64,000 nucleotides of DNA from Verrucomicrobiales bacterium (GTDB lineage: Bacteria; Verrucomicrobiota; Verrucomicrobiia; Verrucomicrobiales; DEV007). The DNA lies in NCBI GenBank assembly GCA_012960505.1, contig DUBC01000014.1, forward strand, positions 16,759 to 80,758, given 5' to 3'. This document shows positions 6,881 to 16,800 of the stretch, piece by piece. Both the position numbers and the translations under genes were made by a program. The stretch's first letter is position 1; each line of letters starts with the position of its first letter. The notes below the pieces were generated by a model that saw only the letters and a list, made by a program, of their open reading frames with translations, did not search any database and had not been told where the DNA came from.

Positions 6881-8167
6881 TCACGGTTCTGTATTTTTAA
6901 TCAAATCACTTCCAAAGTAGGGCCTGAGGGCAGTTGGTATTTCAATACTGCCATCTGCTTGTTGATAAGTTTCAAGTAATGCGACATAAAGTCTCGGCAA
7001 TGCGGTTCCGGAACCATTCAAAGTATGTGCAAAACGATTCTTACCTGTTTCTGCATCCTTGAAGCGTAATTTCATTCTTCGTGCCTGATAATCTTCAAAG
7101 TTTGAACAGCTTGAAACTTCAAGATATTCATTCTGACCTGGTGCCCAGACCTCAAGATCATAAGTTTTCGCAGCGCTGAATCCAATATCTCCTGTGCACA
7201 ATTCAACGCGCCTATAGTGAAGCCCCAAAGATTCGAGGATATGTTCAGCATCTCCGGTCAAGGACTCCAACTCCTCATAAGATTTGTCCGGATGAACAAT
7301 TTTAACCAATTCAACTTTATCAAATTGATGCATTCGTATCAGTCCTCTAGTGCCTGTTCCAGCGGATCCGGCCTCGCGGCGAAAGCACGGAGTATAGGCA
7401 GTATACTTTATAGGCAAGTCATCTTCGGACAGTATTTTGTCCCTTTCGAGATTAGTTACCGGGACCTCTGCGGTTGGTGCAAGAAAGAGCTGAGTATTTT
7501 CAATCCCATACATATCCTCTTCAAACTTGGGTAGCTGACCAGTGCCGATCATGCAGTCTCTTGCTACAACAAATGGAGGACTAATTTCGGTGTAGCCGTT
7601 TTTTGATGTTTGTTGGTCGAGGAGAAATTGAATTAATGAGCGTTGTAATTTGGCTCCATCGCCTCGGAAAACTGCAAAACCACTTCCAGCTACTTTGGAG
7701 CCAGCCTCAAAGTCAATTAGACCGAGTCTCTCGGCAATTTGAACGTGATTTTCTAATTCATTATGGTGCTCCTTTTTTTCTCCACTTTCCTTGATTAATG
7801 GATTTGCATTTTCATCATCCCCTACGGGACAATTTTCGTGAGGTGTATTAGGTAATGATAAGAGTAGATCGTTCTGAGTTTTATCCGCTTCTTCGACCTG
7901 GTCACTTAGGTTCTTGAGTTCGGCTCCGAGGTTCTTGACTTCAGCTTCTATTTTGGAAGTATCTTCCCCGGCTTTCTTTTTGCTGCCAATTTCTTTTGAT
8001 TTGGAATTCCTTTCTCCTTGGAGCGACTGTTTTTCAGTTTCAAGGTGCCTTCTTTTTTCGTCACACTCCAAAAGCGCGTCAATGAGTTCAGAAGCATTTC
8101 CTCCGCGATTGCGGATTCTTTCTTTGATAAGTTCTGGTTCTTCGCGGATGAGCTTTATGTCAAGCAT
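6881..8167 (-). CDS. serS: seryl-tRNA synthetase
   Basis: A 428-residue class II synthetase, charging tRNA-Ser and tRNA-Sec with serine. The N-terminal about 110 residues form the antiparallel coiled-coil tRNA-binding arm (rich in Glu/Lys/Leu). The catalytic core shows motif 2 (TPCFRREAGSAGTGTRGLIR, near residues 260-280) and motif 3 (NGSGTALPRLYVALLE, near residue 385). The start MLDIKLIREEPELIKERI is the canonical family start. If the peroxiredoxin upstream in the window is a selenoprotein, this enzyme would also supply the seryl-tRNA precursor for selenocysteine. The 235 bp upstream contain nothing I recognise. Confidence 0.97.
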   Translation of the reverse strand: MLDIKLIREEPELIKERIRNRGGNASELIDALLECDEKRRHLETEKQSLQGERNSKSKEIGSKKKAGEDTSKIEAEVKNLGAELKNLSDQVEEADKTQNDLLLSLPNTPHENCPVGDDENANPLIKESGEKKEHHNELENHVQIAERLGLIDFEAGSKVAGSGFAVFRGDGAKLQRSLIQFLLDQQTSKNGYTEISPPFVVARDCMIGTGQLPKFEEDMYGIENTQLFLAPTAEVPVTNLERDKILSEDDLPIKYTAYTPCFRREAGSAGTGTRGLIRMHQFDKVELVKIVHPDKSYEELESLTGDAEHILESLGLHYRRVELCTGDIGFSAAKTYDLEVWAPGQNEYLEVSSCSNFEDYQARRMKLRFKDAETGKNRFAHTLNGSGTALPRLYVALLETYQQADGSIEIPTALRPYFGSDLIKNTEP

Positions 8168-8402
8168 AGGGCTGAAGTGGGTGTAAAAGAAAAATAGGGA
8201 AAGGACATTGACTTTGATCCGATTAAATATCCAGCAATTATTAACTATTTTAGTTCTTCTAGCTTATGTGGATTTTTGCATATTTCCCTGATAATTTTCG
8301 ATTTCTTTAACGTATTCCGTTTGTTGTTTTCAGGCTTTTTGTCCAGAAAACTTTCAAAAATCAATGACTATGGAAGTTGTTTTTTTTCCAGAAGTAGGGT
8401 AA

Positions 8403-9449
8403 TTGCCATTCTTGTCAAACGAATCGACATTTTCCGGACGACACAGGAATAAGACTTTTCTTGTTCTTGTGGGCACGTTATCAGGCATTGCAGCGGCAAT
8501 GAACTCGGTCGCCTCTTCAGGAAAATTACCTACTATTTTAAGTCTTTTGGGAATCATAGTTCTCTGTGCGTTTTTCGGAGCTGTTCTTTTTCCTGTATTG
8601 AGGATGTTTCTGGTTCGGATCGCAAATGGAATAGGGACTAGTGAATCTGCCCTGAAAAGATATGAGTCAGCCAGTGCATGGCCCTTTTCAATTTTTCTTC
8701 TATCATTTCTGGGAGCCTTTGGCGTGCAGTTTAATTTTATCAGTACAGGAATTCTTTGGTGTCTTTTCTTATTTGCGCAGTGGCATTGTCTGAACCGTTG
8801 TACTGATGGGAACATTGGCCAAAATTTATTTCAATCACGCTCGACTCTGGCTGCATTGTTCATGCTGTCAGGAGTGGCCGCATTGATTTATCAAGTCGTA
8901 TGGCAGAGACTCCTATTTACATTGTTCGGGGTTAACATTGAATCTGTGACCCTGATCGTATCTATTTTTATGTTTGGATTAGGTGTCGGAGCCATTGCCG
9001 GTGGTTGGTTATCGGACAAGTTTCCCAAGACGCTTCCTGAGCTTTTTCTTTGGATTGAGATTGGAATTGCAATTTTTGGATTTGTTAGTGTTCCTCTGAT
9101 TCATTATGTGGGAAATGCTGCTTCCGGGTTGAACACATCAGGCATAGCTGCCGTGGTCTATTTGTTACTTTTCTTTCCCACATTATGTATGGGCGCGACC
9201 TTACCAATACTTGTTGCGTATCTTCACCGAGGGAAGGCAAAATTAGGCTCTTCTGTGGGGCTTCTTTATACTTTCAACACGGCGGGTTCTGCCTTGGCTT
9301 GTTTCTTGACTGCCGGTGTTCTTTTCCGTTTCTTTGGTCTTACAGGCTCGGTTTGGTTTGCAGCTTGTTGTAACTTAATGACCGGTCTTTTGGTTTTTAT
9401 TTATTGTAAAAAAAATTCACATAAAGATAACCCGGACCCTACAAATTAA
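8403..9449 (+). CDS. polytopic membrane protein, N-terminal half of MFS/spermidine-synthase-like family
   Basis: A hydrophobic 348-residue protein with roughly eight to nine membrane segments. From about residue 155 it matches the membrane half of fused MFS/spermidine synthase proteins: SGVAALIYQVVWQRLLF, then FGLGVGAIAGGWLSDKF and FPTLCMGATLPILVAY. The catalytic methyltransferase-like domain is absent and follows in the next gene, one base downstream, so the two products may act together. The listed start is TTG at 8403; the first in-frame ATG is at 8499 (residue 33) and I cannot decide between them. Substrate unknown. Confidence 0.7.
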   Translation: MPFLSNESTFSGRHRNKTFLVLVGTLSGIAAAMNSVASSGKLPTILSLLGIIVLCAFFGAVLFPVLRMFLVRIANGIGTSESALKRYESASAWPFSIFLLSFLGAFGVQFNFISTGILWCLFLFAQWHCLNRCTDGNIGQNLFQSRSTLAALFMLSGVAALIYQVVWQRLLFTLFGVNIESVTLIVSIFMFGLGVGAIAGGWLSDKFPKTLPELFLWIEIGIAIFGFVSVPLIHYVGNAASGLNTSGIAAVVYLLLFFPTLCMGATLPILVAYLHRGKAKLGSSVGLLYTFNTAGSALACFLTAGVLFRFFGLTGSVWFAACCNLMTGLLVFIYCKKNSHKDNPDPTN

Positions 9450-9450
9450 C

Positions 9451-11043
9451 ATGTTATCCAATAAAAATATTCATTTTATTGCATTGTTGATGGCATTGTT
9501 GACCGGTGCGATTTCCCTTTCTCAGGAAATTATTTGGGTAAGGGTATTGAGTTTTGCTACGGCGAGTCGACCTGAAACCTTTGCGCACACCTTGGGAAGT
9601 TTTCTCATTGGAATAGCGATTGGAGCAATGATTGGGCGTAGGATCTGTATTTCAAAACAGAACTTCATCTCATCCGCTGCCTGGATGCTTGGACTTTCAT
9701 CGTTCATTTTTTATTTTTCATTGCCGCTCGCCGCCAAAATGACTTCGGCTGATCATTATTGGCCTGTTCTTGGCATGGTATGTCTTACTGCAGCCGTTGC
9801 CGGTGGAATCTTTCCGCTTATATGCCAGTTATCAGCTGTTCAAGGATCTGCGGGGAAAACAGTGTCTGTGGTATATCTGGTTAACATTATCGGTGCAACG
9901 TTAGGGTCTCTTTTTACTGGATTTGTTTTGCTCGATAAAATGCCATTGAACCAGGTTGCAGGGATCACGGCAACTGCAGGTGCGATTGCTGCCGCATTAA
10001 TCTTTGTGATGTCTAAAGCTACTGTCTCGATCCGGTTCAGAGGAATAGCTTTTGCCTTGGTTGTGGCTAGTGCCCCGATCTTTCTTGGTAAATCAATTTT
10101 TTCAGGATTTCTGGAGAATTTGCAATATGAGAAAAAATACCCCAGGGACCAGCCTTTCAAAAAAATAGTTCAGAACAGGAGCGGCATCATTACTGTTGAT
10201 GATGCATTAAATCCGGGAGATGCCGACGTTGTTTATGGGGGAGGTATTTATGATGGTCGATACGCTATAGACCCACGGTCTCCGAACGGTATTCATCGTT
10301 GCTACATGATAGCAGCCCTTCACCCAGAGCCGACCCGTGTCTTGGAAATTGGATTGAGCAGTGGGTCTTGGGCCGCGGCGCTATTAAGGCATGAAGCTTT
10401 GGAGGAGTTGCAGATTGTCGAAATTAATCCCGGATACCTTGACATTATAAAAGACTATGAGGAGCACAGGAGAATAATTAAAAACCCTAAAGTCGAGATA
10501 AATATTGATGACGGACGCCGATGGCTGCGACGTCAGCCTGATAAAGTAAAGTTCGATTTCATGCTAATGAACACTACGTTTCACTGGCGGAGCCACGCTT
10601 CAAATTTACTTTCTGTGGAATTTTTGAATTTATGCAAGAAGCACCTTCGGCCAGGAGGAGTTCTGTTTTATAACACTACGGGCAGTGATGAGGTTGTCCG
10701 TACAGCTGCCGAGGTCTTTGAACATGTAACGATGGTCGGCAATTTTGTAGCGGCCTCTGACAGCCCATTCAGCATTAATTCAGAGCAAAGACGTACAAAT
10801 TTGCTTCGATTCAAGGATGATGACGGATCCTCGACCTTTTTAAGGACAGCCGAGTTTCGATCTGAACTTGACCGGCTAGTTAAAATGGAATTGCCAGAAC
10901 TGGGAACTAGGATGCGATCTTCCAAAGAATTTGATGTGATCACTGACGATAATATGGCTTCGGAGTTTACGAAGAGGAAAGGGTACTGGTTTTCAAAAGA
11001 AAATAGCTGGGCAAATTTATTTCGTAAACTCAAAGAGAATTAA
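9451..11043 (+). CDS. membrane-anchored spermidine synthase-like (SAM-dependent) protein
   Basis: A 530-residue protein with about six membrane helices in the first 215 residues (again SLSQEIIWVRVLSFA, the family opening) and then a spermidine-synthase-like Rossmann domain. In that domain the aminopropyltransferase/methyltransferase glycine loop is VLEIGLSSGSWAAAL, the acidic strand end is IVEINPGY, and INIDDGRRWLRR matches the conserved DDGRxxL. The active-site region reads FMLMNTTFHWRSHASNLLS, so the classical D-x-S/D pattern of true spermidine synthases is altered and the substrate may not be a polyamine. It lies 1 bp after the preceding membrane gene and overlaps folA by one base. Confidence 0.75.
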   Translation: MLSNKNIHFIALLMALLTGAISLSQEIIWVRVLSFATASRPETFAHTLGSFLIGIAIGAMIGRRICISKQNFISSAAWMLGLSSFIFYFSLPLAAKMTSADHYWPVLGMVCLTAAVAGGIFPLICQLSAVQGSAGKTVSVVYLVNIIGATLGSLFTGFVLLDKMPLNQVAGITATAGAIAAALIFVMSKATVSIRFRGIAFALVVASAPIFLGKSIFSGFLENLQYEKKYPRDQPFKKIVQNRSGIITVDDALNPGDADVVYGGGIYDGRYAIDPRSPNGIHRCYMIAALHPEPTRVLEIGLSSGSWAAALLRHEALEELQIVEINPGYLDIIKDYEEHRRIIKNPKVEINIDDGRRWLRRQPDKVKFDFMLMNTTFHWRSHASNLLSVEFLNLCKKHLRPGGVLFYNTTGSDEVVRTAAEVFEHVTMVGNFVAASDSPFSINSEQRRTNLLRFKDDDGSSTFLRTAEFRSELDRLVKMELPELGTRMRSSKEFDVITDDNMASEFTKRKGYWFSKENSWANLFRKLKEN

Positions 11044-11552
11044 TGAAGCTGTCCCTCATTGCCGCGATGGATGAGAGAAGACTCATTGGTAGCATGAACG
11101 GAGGCCTTCCGTGGCAGGGCATTGAGCGGGACAGGGAACATTTTCGTTCCTATGTTAAAGGAAAAGCATTACTGCTTGGGAGAAAAACTTATGAGGAAAT
11201 GGAAGGTTGGGTTGATTCAGATCATAGTCTTTATATTCTTACAAGGAATCGGAATTATGTGTCGAAAACCTCCGCAAGAGTCGCGTTCTCTTTTGATGAG
11301 GTAATCAGTCTGGCTGAAAAAGAAGCCGTGAGTGAACTTGTCGTTTGTGGTGGTGCGGCAATTTATGAACGAGCTATCAATTCTGCAGATCTAATCGTTC
11401 TTACAATTCTACACACTACATTTACGGTCGAAGGGACCCCTAAATTTTTCCCTGATTGGGACACTAAAAGATTTAGTGAAATTTCGAGACAGAAATTTGC
11501 CCCTTCAGAGAAGAGTGATTTTGGTATGTCTATCGTGCATTTACAATCTTAG
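11043..11552 (+). CDS. folA: dihydrofolate reductase
   Basis: A 169-residue reductase producing tetrahydrofolate from dihydrofolate with NADPH. Visible signatures are LSLIAAMDERRLIG, the substrate loop NGGLPW, the acidic active-site residue in ERDREHF, GRKTYEEM for NADPH binding, and VVCGGAAIYERAI. The start ATG overlaps the preceding stop (TAATG), so it is coupled to the membrane pair, which is an unusual partner for folA; thyA is not adjacent. The gene ends convergently with pbpC. Confidence 0.92.
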   Translation: MKLSLIAAMDERRLIGSMNGGLPWQGIERDREHFRSYVKGKALLLGRKTYEEMEGWVDSDHSLYILTRNRNYVSKTSARVAFSFDEVISLAEKEAVSELVVCGGAAIYERAINSADLIVLTILHTTFTVEGTPKFFPDWDTKRFSEISRQKFAPSEKSDFGMSIVHLQS

Positions 11553-11628
11553 CGATTTGAGTGCACCTTTTTTCGAGGCCAATGGGTTTATCATAATACC
11601 AAGTAATGCCATAGAGCCTATTGTCCGT

Positions 11629-13890
11629 TTAACGAACCGTGATCTGTGCAGTGCTACTGCCATTCTTGGTGCTGGCTCTAATCAAATAGGTGCCTGGGCT
11701 AAGAGTTAGGTAAGGATCAATTAGGGAACGGCCATTCACTTTCCATCTAGTTTGATGGGCATCGGATGACAGGGTGATTCTTTGCTGATCAGCAGGTATT
11801 TCATGATCTATAAGAAAAATAGAACCGTCACTGGGGCTCAGTATCCTTGGTCCTCCTGTGAGTGGTGGCCTGACTTTGGCCGAGAGATAATTATCCTTTG
11901 TCGAGCACCAGCCGGCATATTCTTCAGGTAATTGGATATTACCATTCGAATCATAAAATTTCATCGAGCCTTTCGAAGGTTCAGTTCCTGACAGAAATAT
12001 TTCTTCTATCAATCTTTTTGTATGCTTGCAAGGCAAGAGTCCGGTAAGACTATCAATCTTTATTCGTGCAGCTGTACTATTAGCCAGGGGTTGTGATCCT
12101 TTGGATTTTGCCAAATAGATAAACATTTCTTTCCATGCCGGGGCAGCGCTTTCAATGGTCAGTGAACCATCCATGGTCCTGCCATTCAGATTTCCAAACC
12201 ACACTGCAACTGTATGATTTTTATCATAACCGACTGTCCATGCATCACGATATGAACTGCTTGTTCCTGTCTTGACCGCTGTACGATGGTCCTTGATGTG
12301 TAAGCTGGAGTGCCGGCCGAATGAAGAGGACCGAGCCTCATTATCAGTGAGAATGTCTGTAATGATTGTTGCTGATTCCTTGGAAACTATTCTCTTAGGT
12401 TTGATCATTGTTTCTTCAGCAAAAACAGGAGAAAGAACTAGACCGGACCGGGCAATATTAGAGTATGCCGAAGTCAGGTCGAGGAGCCGAATCTTACGAT
12501 TACCTAAAATAAAACCAGCCCCTAGATCATCGATTGATTCATGCGTTTTTATTCCGAACCTAGTTGTAAAATCAAAACTTTTCCTTGGCCCTGTAAGGCT
12601 CAAAGCATAGACTGCGGGAACGTTCAATGATGATGCGAGAGCATGGCGCACACGCACGGGTCCACTGAACTTGCGGTTGAAATTCTTTGGTTCGTAGGCT
12701 TTAAATTTAGAAGAAACAGAGTCCGCAGTGTCAGGCAATAAGCTTGAGGCCGTGAAATTCCTTTCCTCAATACCCAATAAATAAACGAAAGGCTTTAGAG
12801 TCGAGCCGGCCTGTCTCCATACTAGGGACGCATTGTATGATTCTTCTGATGAACCGTCATTGGTGCTTACAGATGAAATTGCACGAACATTTCCTGAGGC
12901 ATTTTCAATCACAACCATTCCCGCATTGCGGACACTGTGTCGGTTCAGTAAGTCGAGTTGTTTTGCAAGTATATCATCGGCTCTTTTTTGAATTGACGAG
13001 TCTAGGGTTGTCAGAGTTGGTTCATTCTTGGAGATATTGTTGTTATTTTTTAACATCGCTTCCACGAAAGCCGGCGCTGATGATGGAGGCAATTTGCGGT
13101 GAACCAGAGGAGGATTAGCAGCTAGCCTTTCGGACTGTGCCGTCGTTAGTATGTCGAGCGATTGAAGCCTTTTAATGGATCTCAAATATTTTGAATTGGC
13201 ATTTTCTGGTCTTAACCAGGGGTTGTAATTTGTCGGAGAATGAGGTAATCCGGCTATAAAAATGGATTCGGCCAGAGTAAGAGCGGATGCGGATTTTCCA
13301 AAATAAGCCCAGGCGGCTGCCTCAGGTCCTAGTCGACGGTTCCCATAGTCCAATCGGTTCATGTAGGATTCCAATATTTTTTCTTTATCCCACACCCGTT
13401 CTAATTTCAAAGCAGATAAAGTTTCTCGAATCTTTGATTTTAAGGAACGGCCTTTCCGCTTATTTGCTAACTTAACGGTTTGCTGACTGATTGTTGATGC
13501 ACCTGAAAGATGGTCAGCATGTGTGAGGGTTCGGTAAGCAGCAGCAAATACAGCATAAAAATCTATACCGTTATGGAATTTGTAACGATGATCTTCTAAT
13601 GCAATTGTGATTTTTGGCAGATGCTGTCCCATTTTTGTTATAGGTACGGGCATCTGGACTCTGGCCTCATTACTTGAGATCTGAGCGATAATTTTTCCTT
13701 CACGATCAAGTAGCACCGGGGTTCCATTCACGTCTGAGAAAAGATTTTCAGGTAGAGGAGTTCGATTCACAGCAATCTCTAAGAATAAAGAAGTGGTCCA
13801 CAAAATGATTGGGACAAAAATGAAAAAAAACAAAACGAACCGTTGAAGAAAAATCCTTCTCTTTGAAAATAGAGAATTAGATCCATTCAT
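11629..13890 (-). CDS. pbpC: penicillin-binding protein 1C
   Basis: A 753-residue bifunctional murein synthase with one N-terminal membrane anchor (about residues 15-35). The glycosyltransferase domain has the catalytic EDHRYKFHNGID near residue 97 and GASTISQQTVKLA. The transpeptidase domain has RQAGSTLKPFVYLL (the S-x-x-K serine), SSLNVPA (SxN) and KTGTSSSYRDAW (KTG). The C-terminal about 85 residues form the BiPBP_C domain (ILSPSDGSIF, VNGRSL) typical of PbpC. Its start overlaps the alpha-2-macroglobulin stop by 4 bp. The A2M/PbpC pairing is known from many bacteria and is thought to couple protease trapping to wall repair. Confidence 0.95.
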   Translation of the reverse strand: MNGSNSLFSKRRIFLQRFVLFFFIFVPIILWTTSLFLEIAVNRTPLPENLFSDVNGTPVLLDREGKIIAQISSNEARVQMPVPITKMGQHLPKITIALEDHRYKFHNGIDFYAVFAAAYRTLTHADHLSGASTISQQTVKLANKRKGRSLKSKIRETLSALKLERVWDKEKILESYMNRLDYGNRRLGPEAAAWAYFGKSASALTLAESIFIAGLPHSPTNYNPWLRPENANSKYLRSIKRLQSLDILTTAQSERLAANPPLVHRKLPPSSAPAFVEAMLKNNNNISKNEPTLTTLDSSIQKRADDILAKQLDLLNRHSVRNAGMVVIENASGNVRAISSVSTNDGSSEESYNASLVWRQAGSTLKPFVYLLGIEERNFTASSLLPDTADSVSSKFKAYEPKNFNRKFSGPVRVRHALASSLNVPAVYALSLTGPRKSFDFTTRFGIKTHESIDDLGAGFILGNRKIRLLDLTSAYSNIARSGLVLSPVFAEETMIKPKRIVSKESATIITDILTDNEARSSSFGRHSSLHIKDHRTAVKTGTSSSYRDAWTVGYDKNHTVAVWFGNLNGRTMDGSLTIESAAPAWKEMFIYLAKSKGSQPLANSTAARIKIDSLTGLLPCKHTKRLIEEIFLSGTEPSKGSMKFYDSNGNIQLPEEYAGWCSTKDNYLSAKVRPPLTGGPRILSPSDGSIFLIDHEIPADQQRITLSSDAHQTRWKVNGRSLIDPYLTLSPGTYLIRASTKNGSSTAQITVR

Positions 13891-16800
13891 TTGTGATCGA
13901 CAAAAAGAGTTGTTTTATTCCCAAGGCCATTGAATCGAGGTTCATACATTGGTGTTATCGTGCAGGCAGGCCAACTAAACTGACCAGCTGAACTGACCCG
14001 GGCAAGGAGAGAGTAAGTACTTTCTCCCTTCTTCAAACGGTTAAAGTATAAATTTGCACTGCTGTCTCGTAGTTCTGAATAATCAAGATGAAGCCCTTGA
14101 TTATTGGCGTCCTCAGGCAGTGAATAAAATGCGGCCACTTGTGCCAGATTAAAGTTTACGACTTCAAGGGAAGCTGCCAATTCATCAGTTACTGCTACGA
14201 AGTAATGATCTCGTTCACTTAATAAGCGATAAGTGATCATTATTTCGTCTCCAATCATTAGCGGATTATCCGGAGTTCCCGCTCTCTTCGCATTGGTTAG
14301 ATTTTTAATAATGCGCTCTATTCTAATACCTCTGTCTTCTCTCTTGGAATTCTCTGCATTTCTTAAGACCGAAGCATTTGCCAGATAATAGGTAGGATGA
14401 TTATCATTTTTAAGTTTGATGGTGTTAAGATTTCTGAGCGGTTGTTTATTCCATGCAACTGATAATTGGTTCTCTGATATAAGATCGGCTTTTATAATTT
14501 CCTCTTTGAAAGGTTCATAATTATCCTTCTCCATCATCGATCTTATAGACATTAGAAGCCAAAGATTTTCCTGAGTTGATAAGTTTCTAGAATCGTCCAT
14601 GACAGAGAGTATTTGTTTTCGGAACATAGGTTCTTTTTTCTCTTTCCACTGGGCATTCGAAACCGTATTGAGGGCAATGTATTTGACTGCGTTGGAGCGA
14701 TTTGTGGAATAAAAGCTATTAGGATCAAAGGCTTCCTTAGGTGTAAGGTCACTAATTTCGCTGGCGAGTAATTGGCTCTCTTCTTGCATGATTGTGTAAG
14801 CGTTCATTGCCAGAGCAAGAAATGCGCGGGACTCATCCGTTAGAAGATTTCGGTTCAAATAAAGCTCTTCGATAGCGCCAACCGGTTTCTTATTTGAACG
14901 GAACTTGCTATCTACAAATGCTGCAAATGCTCTCAAATTTCCATGATCCTTGGTTCGGCCCTGGATGATAGAATTGAGGGCCATCTCAAGATTTATATCA
15001 AGCCCTGCAGGGATGTTATAATTTAATTTTTTGCATTCATTAACAAGCCATGCTGCTTGGATAGTTACGTATGAATTGGGCGATGATGAACCTGACCAGT
15101 AGGGAAGGAATCCTTTATTGTTTAAATTTTGGGCAATATAATTAATCCCCTTTTCGATAGTGGTTCTATAATTCTGATGCCTTTTTCCAAGAGTCGGAAG
15201 ATATTGGAGCAGATCAGCTAACTGGATATATCCAAGCAATTTACTAGTCCTTTGCTCAAAGCAACCATGGGGATATTCAAGCAATTCAGGTAGCCCCTGA
15301 AGTTTAGGCAGAAAGGGTGAACGTGAAAACGTGATACCAAAAGTACCCTCAGACTTTTCCCATATTTTAGGTGCTGCTTTCGAGAAGACGAATTCCGTCT
15401 CGTTCTGAGGAATTTTTCCGTAAGTGCCTGTCCTTTGAATGATTCCAGGCCTAAGAACAGGTAACGTGATTTCGACCTCGTCCGTGATCTCGGATCTTCC
15501 GAGGATACTGGCTTTGAAAAGCACTTTAACTTCTGAGATCCCCTTTTTGACTTTGGCTCTGAGGTTAAATGTGCCTGGAACATTTTTATTAAGAGGGCCG
15601 ATTTCGTATTGCTCTTTTTCAAGGCTCGTTATCCCTTTCCCGGGTTTGCAACTGATCAGAACTGTGGCATTATCCATTACTTTTTGTCTGGCAATGGCTC
15701 TGAAAACAATTTCATCTTCGTTTCGGATAAATCTAGGCAGTGCCGGTTCAATCATCAGTCCTTTACTGACCTCAAAACTGGATTGTCCTTTTCCGAATTG
15801 ATGATCCTTTGTTTGAGCGACTGCCGTGACTCGGAAAGATGTAAGATTATCAGGTGCCTTGAATTTAAAAATGGCCTTTCCCTCGTTATCTGTTCTGAGT
15901 TCGGTTCTCCAAAACGCACGGGCGAGGAAATTAGAACGTGGCCGTTTTTTCTGTTGGCCATCCCCTGATCCACCACCACCAATAAGAAATCCTTTTTCTG
16001 TTACGTCTGCTTCCTCAAATCCTTCAATATGATTATCAAGGGCATGATAAGTCGCAACGTTGTGTGGGCGGAACGGGTAAAATTTGGGAATGATTGGGGG
16101 GAGTTCCCAGTATCCTAGGCGAAGGACGGCTTCGTCCACGGCCATGACGGTTAGATCCGCATCAGTTATAGGTTTGCCCTTATTGGTGACAATGATGGTT
16201 CCGGTGCCATTATCTTGCGGTTCAATCTGTGATTGATCCATTACCACATTGACGTCCAACTTTAGCTCTTCACGTAAGACTCTGAGTTCAACACGACCGA
16301 ACCGTTCGGAGGGAATCTTTTCCGGACCTCCTGGCCTAATAAGGTAAACTGTTGCGTGAGCGTTCGGAAAATAATCTTTCCTGATCGGAATATCAATTCT
16401 GCTTGCATTGTGTTTAAGGTCCAAAACGAACTGGTCAATGATTTTGTCCGTTTCAATACTGACCCAGGCCTTGCCTCCGAAAGGTGCTTCCAACGCGAGG
16501 GTTGCAGTTTCACCGGGATGATATGTTTTCTTGTCTATGGATATATTGAATCCGTCCCTGCCGCGAATCGGATACCTTGCCCTGGCCTCACCTGCCAGAA
16601 GGACTGAGTCACTGCAGCGAAGGAAATCTCCCTTCAACTGACAGACAGCAACATAACGGCCAGGATGACCATCGACACTGATGTCCAATGTTTCGTCATC
16701 AGTCAGCGGTAATTGGTTAGTGAAAGAGGCAACCTTAACATGCTCATTATAGTTCCGGTATCTGAAAATTCCTTGACCGAGCTCTTCTTTCACCGTCCGT

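Noticed and set aside
8354-8815. Minus-strand 153-residue ORF over the start of the spermidine-synthase-like membrane gene
   Set aside because: Composition looks antisense and it has no recognisable domain; the plus-strand frame has clear membrane helices and family motifs.
15439-15968. Plus-strand ORFs of about 120 residues inside the alpha-2-macroglobulin gene
   Set aside because: They are antisense shadows of a strongly supported 1822-residue protein and show no family motif.
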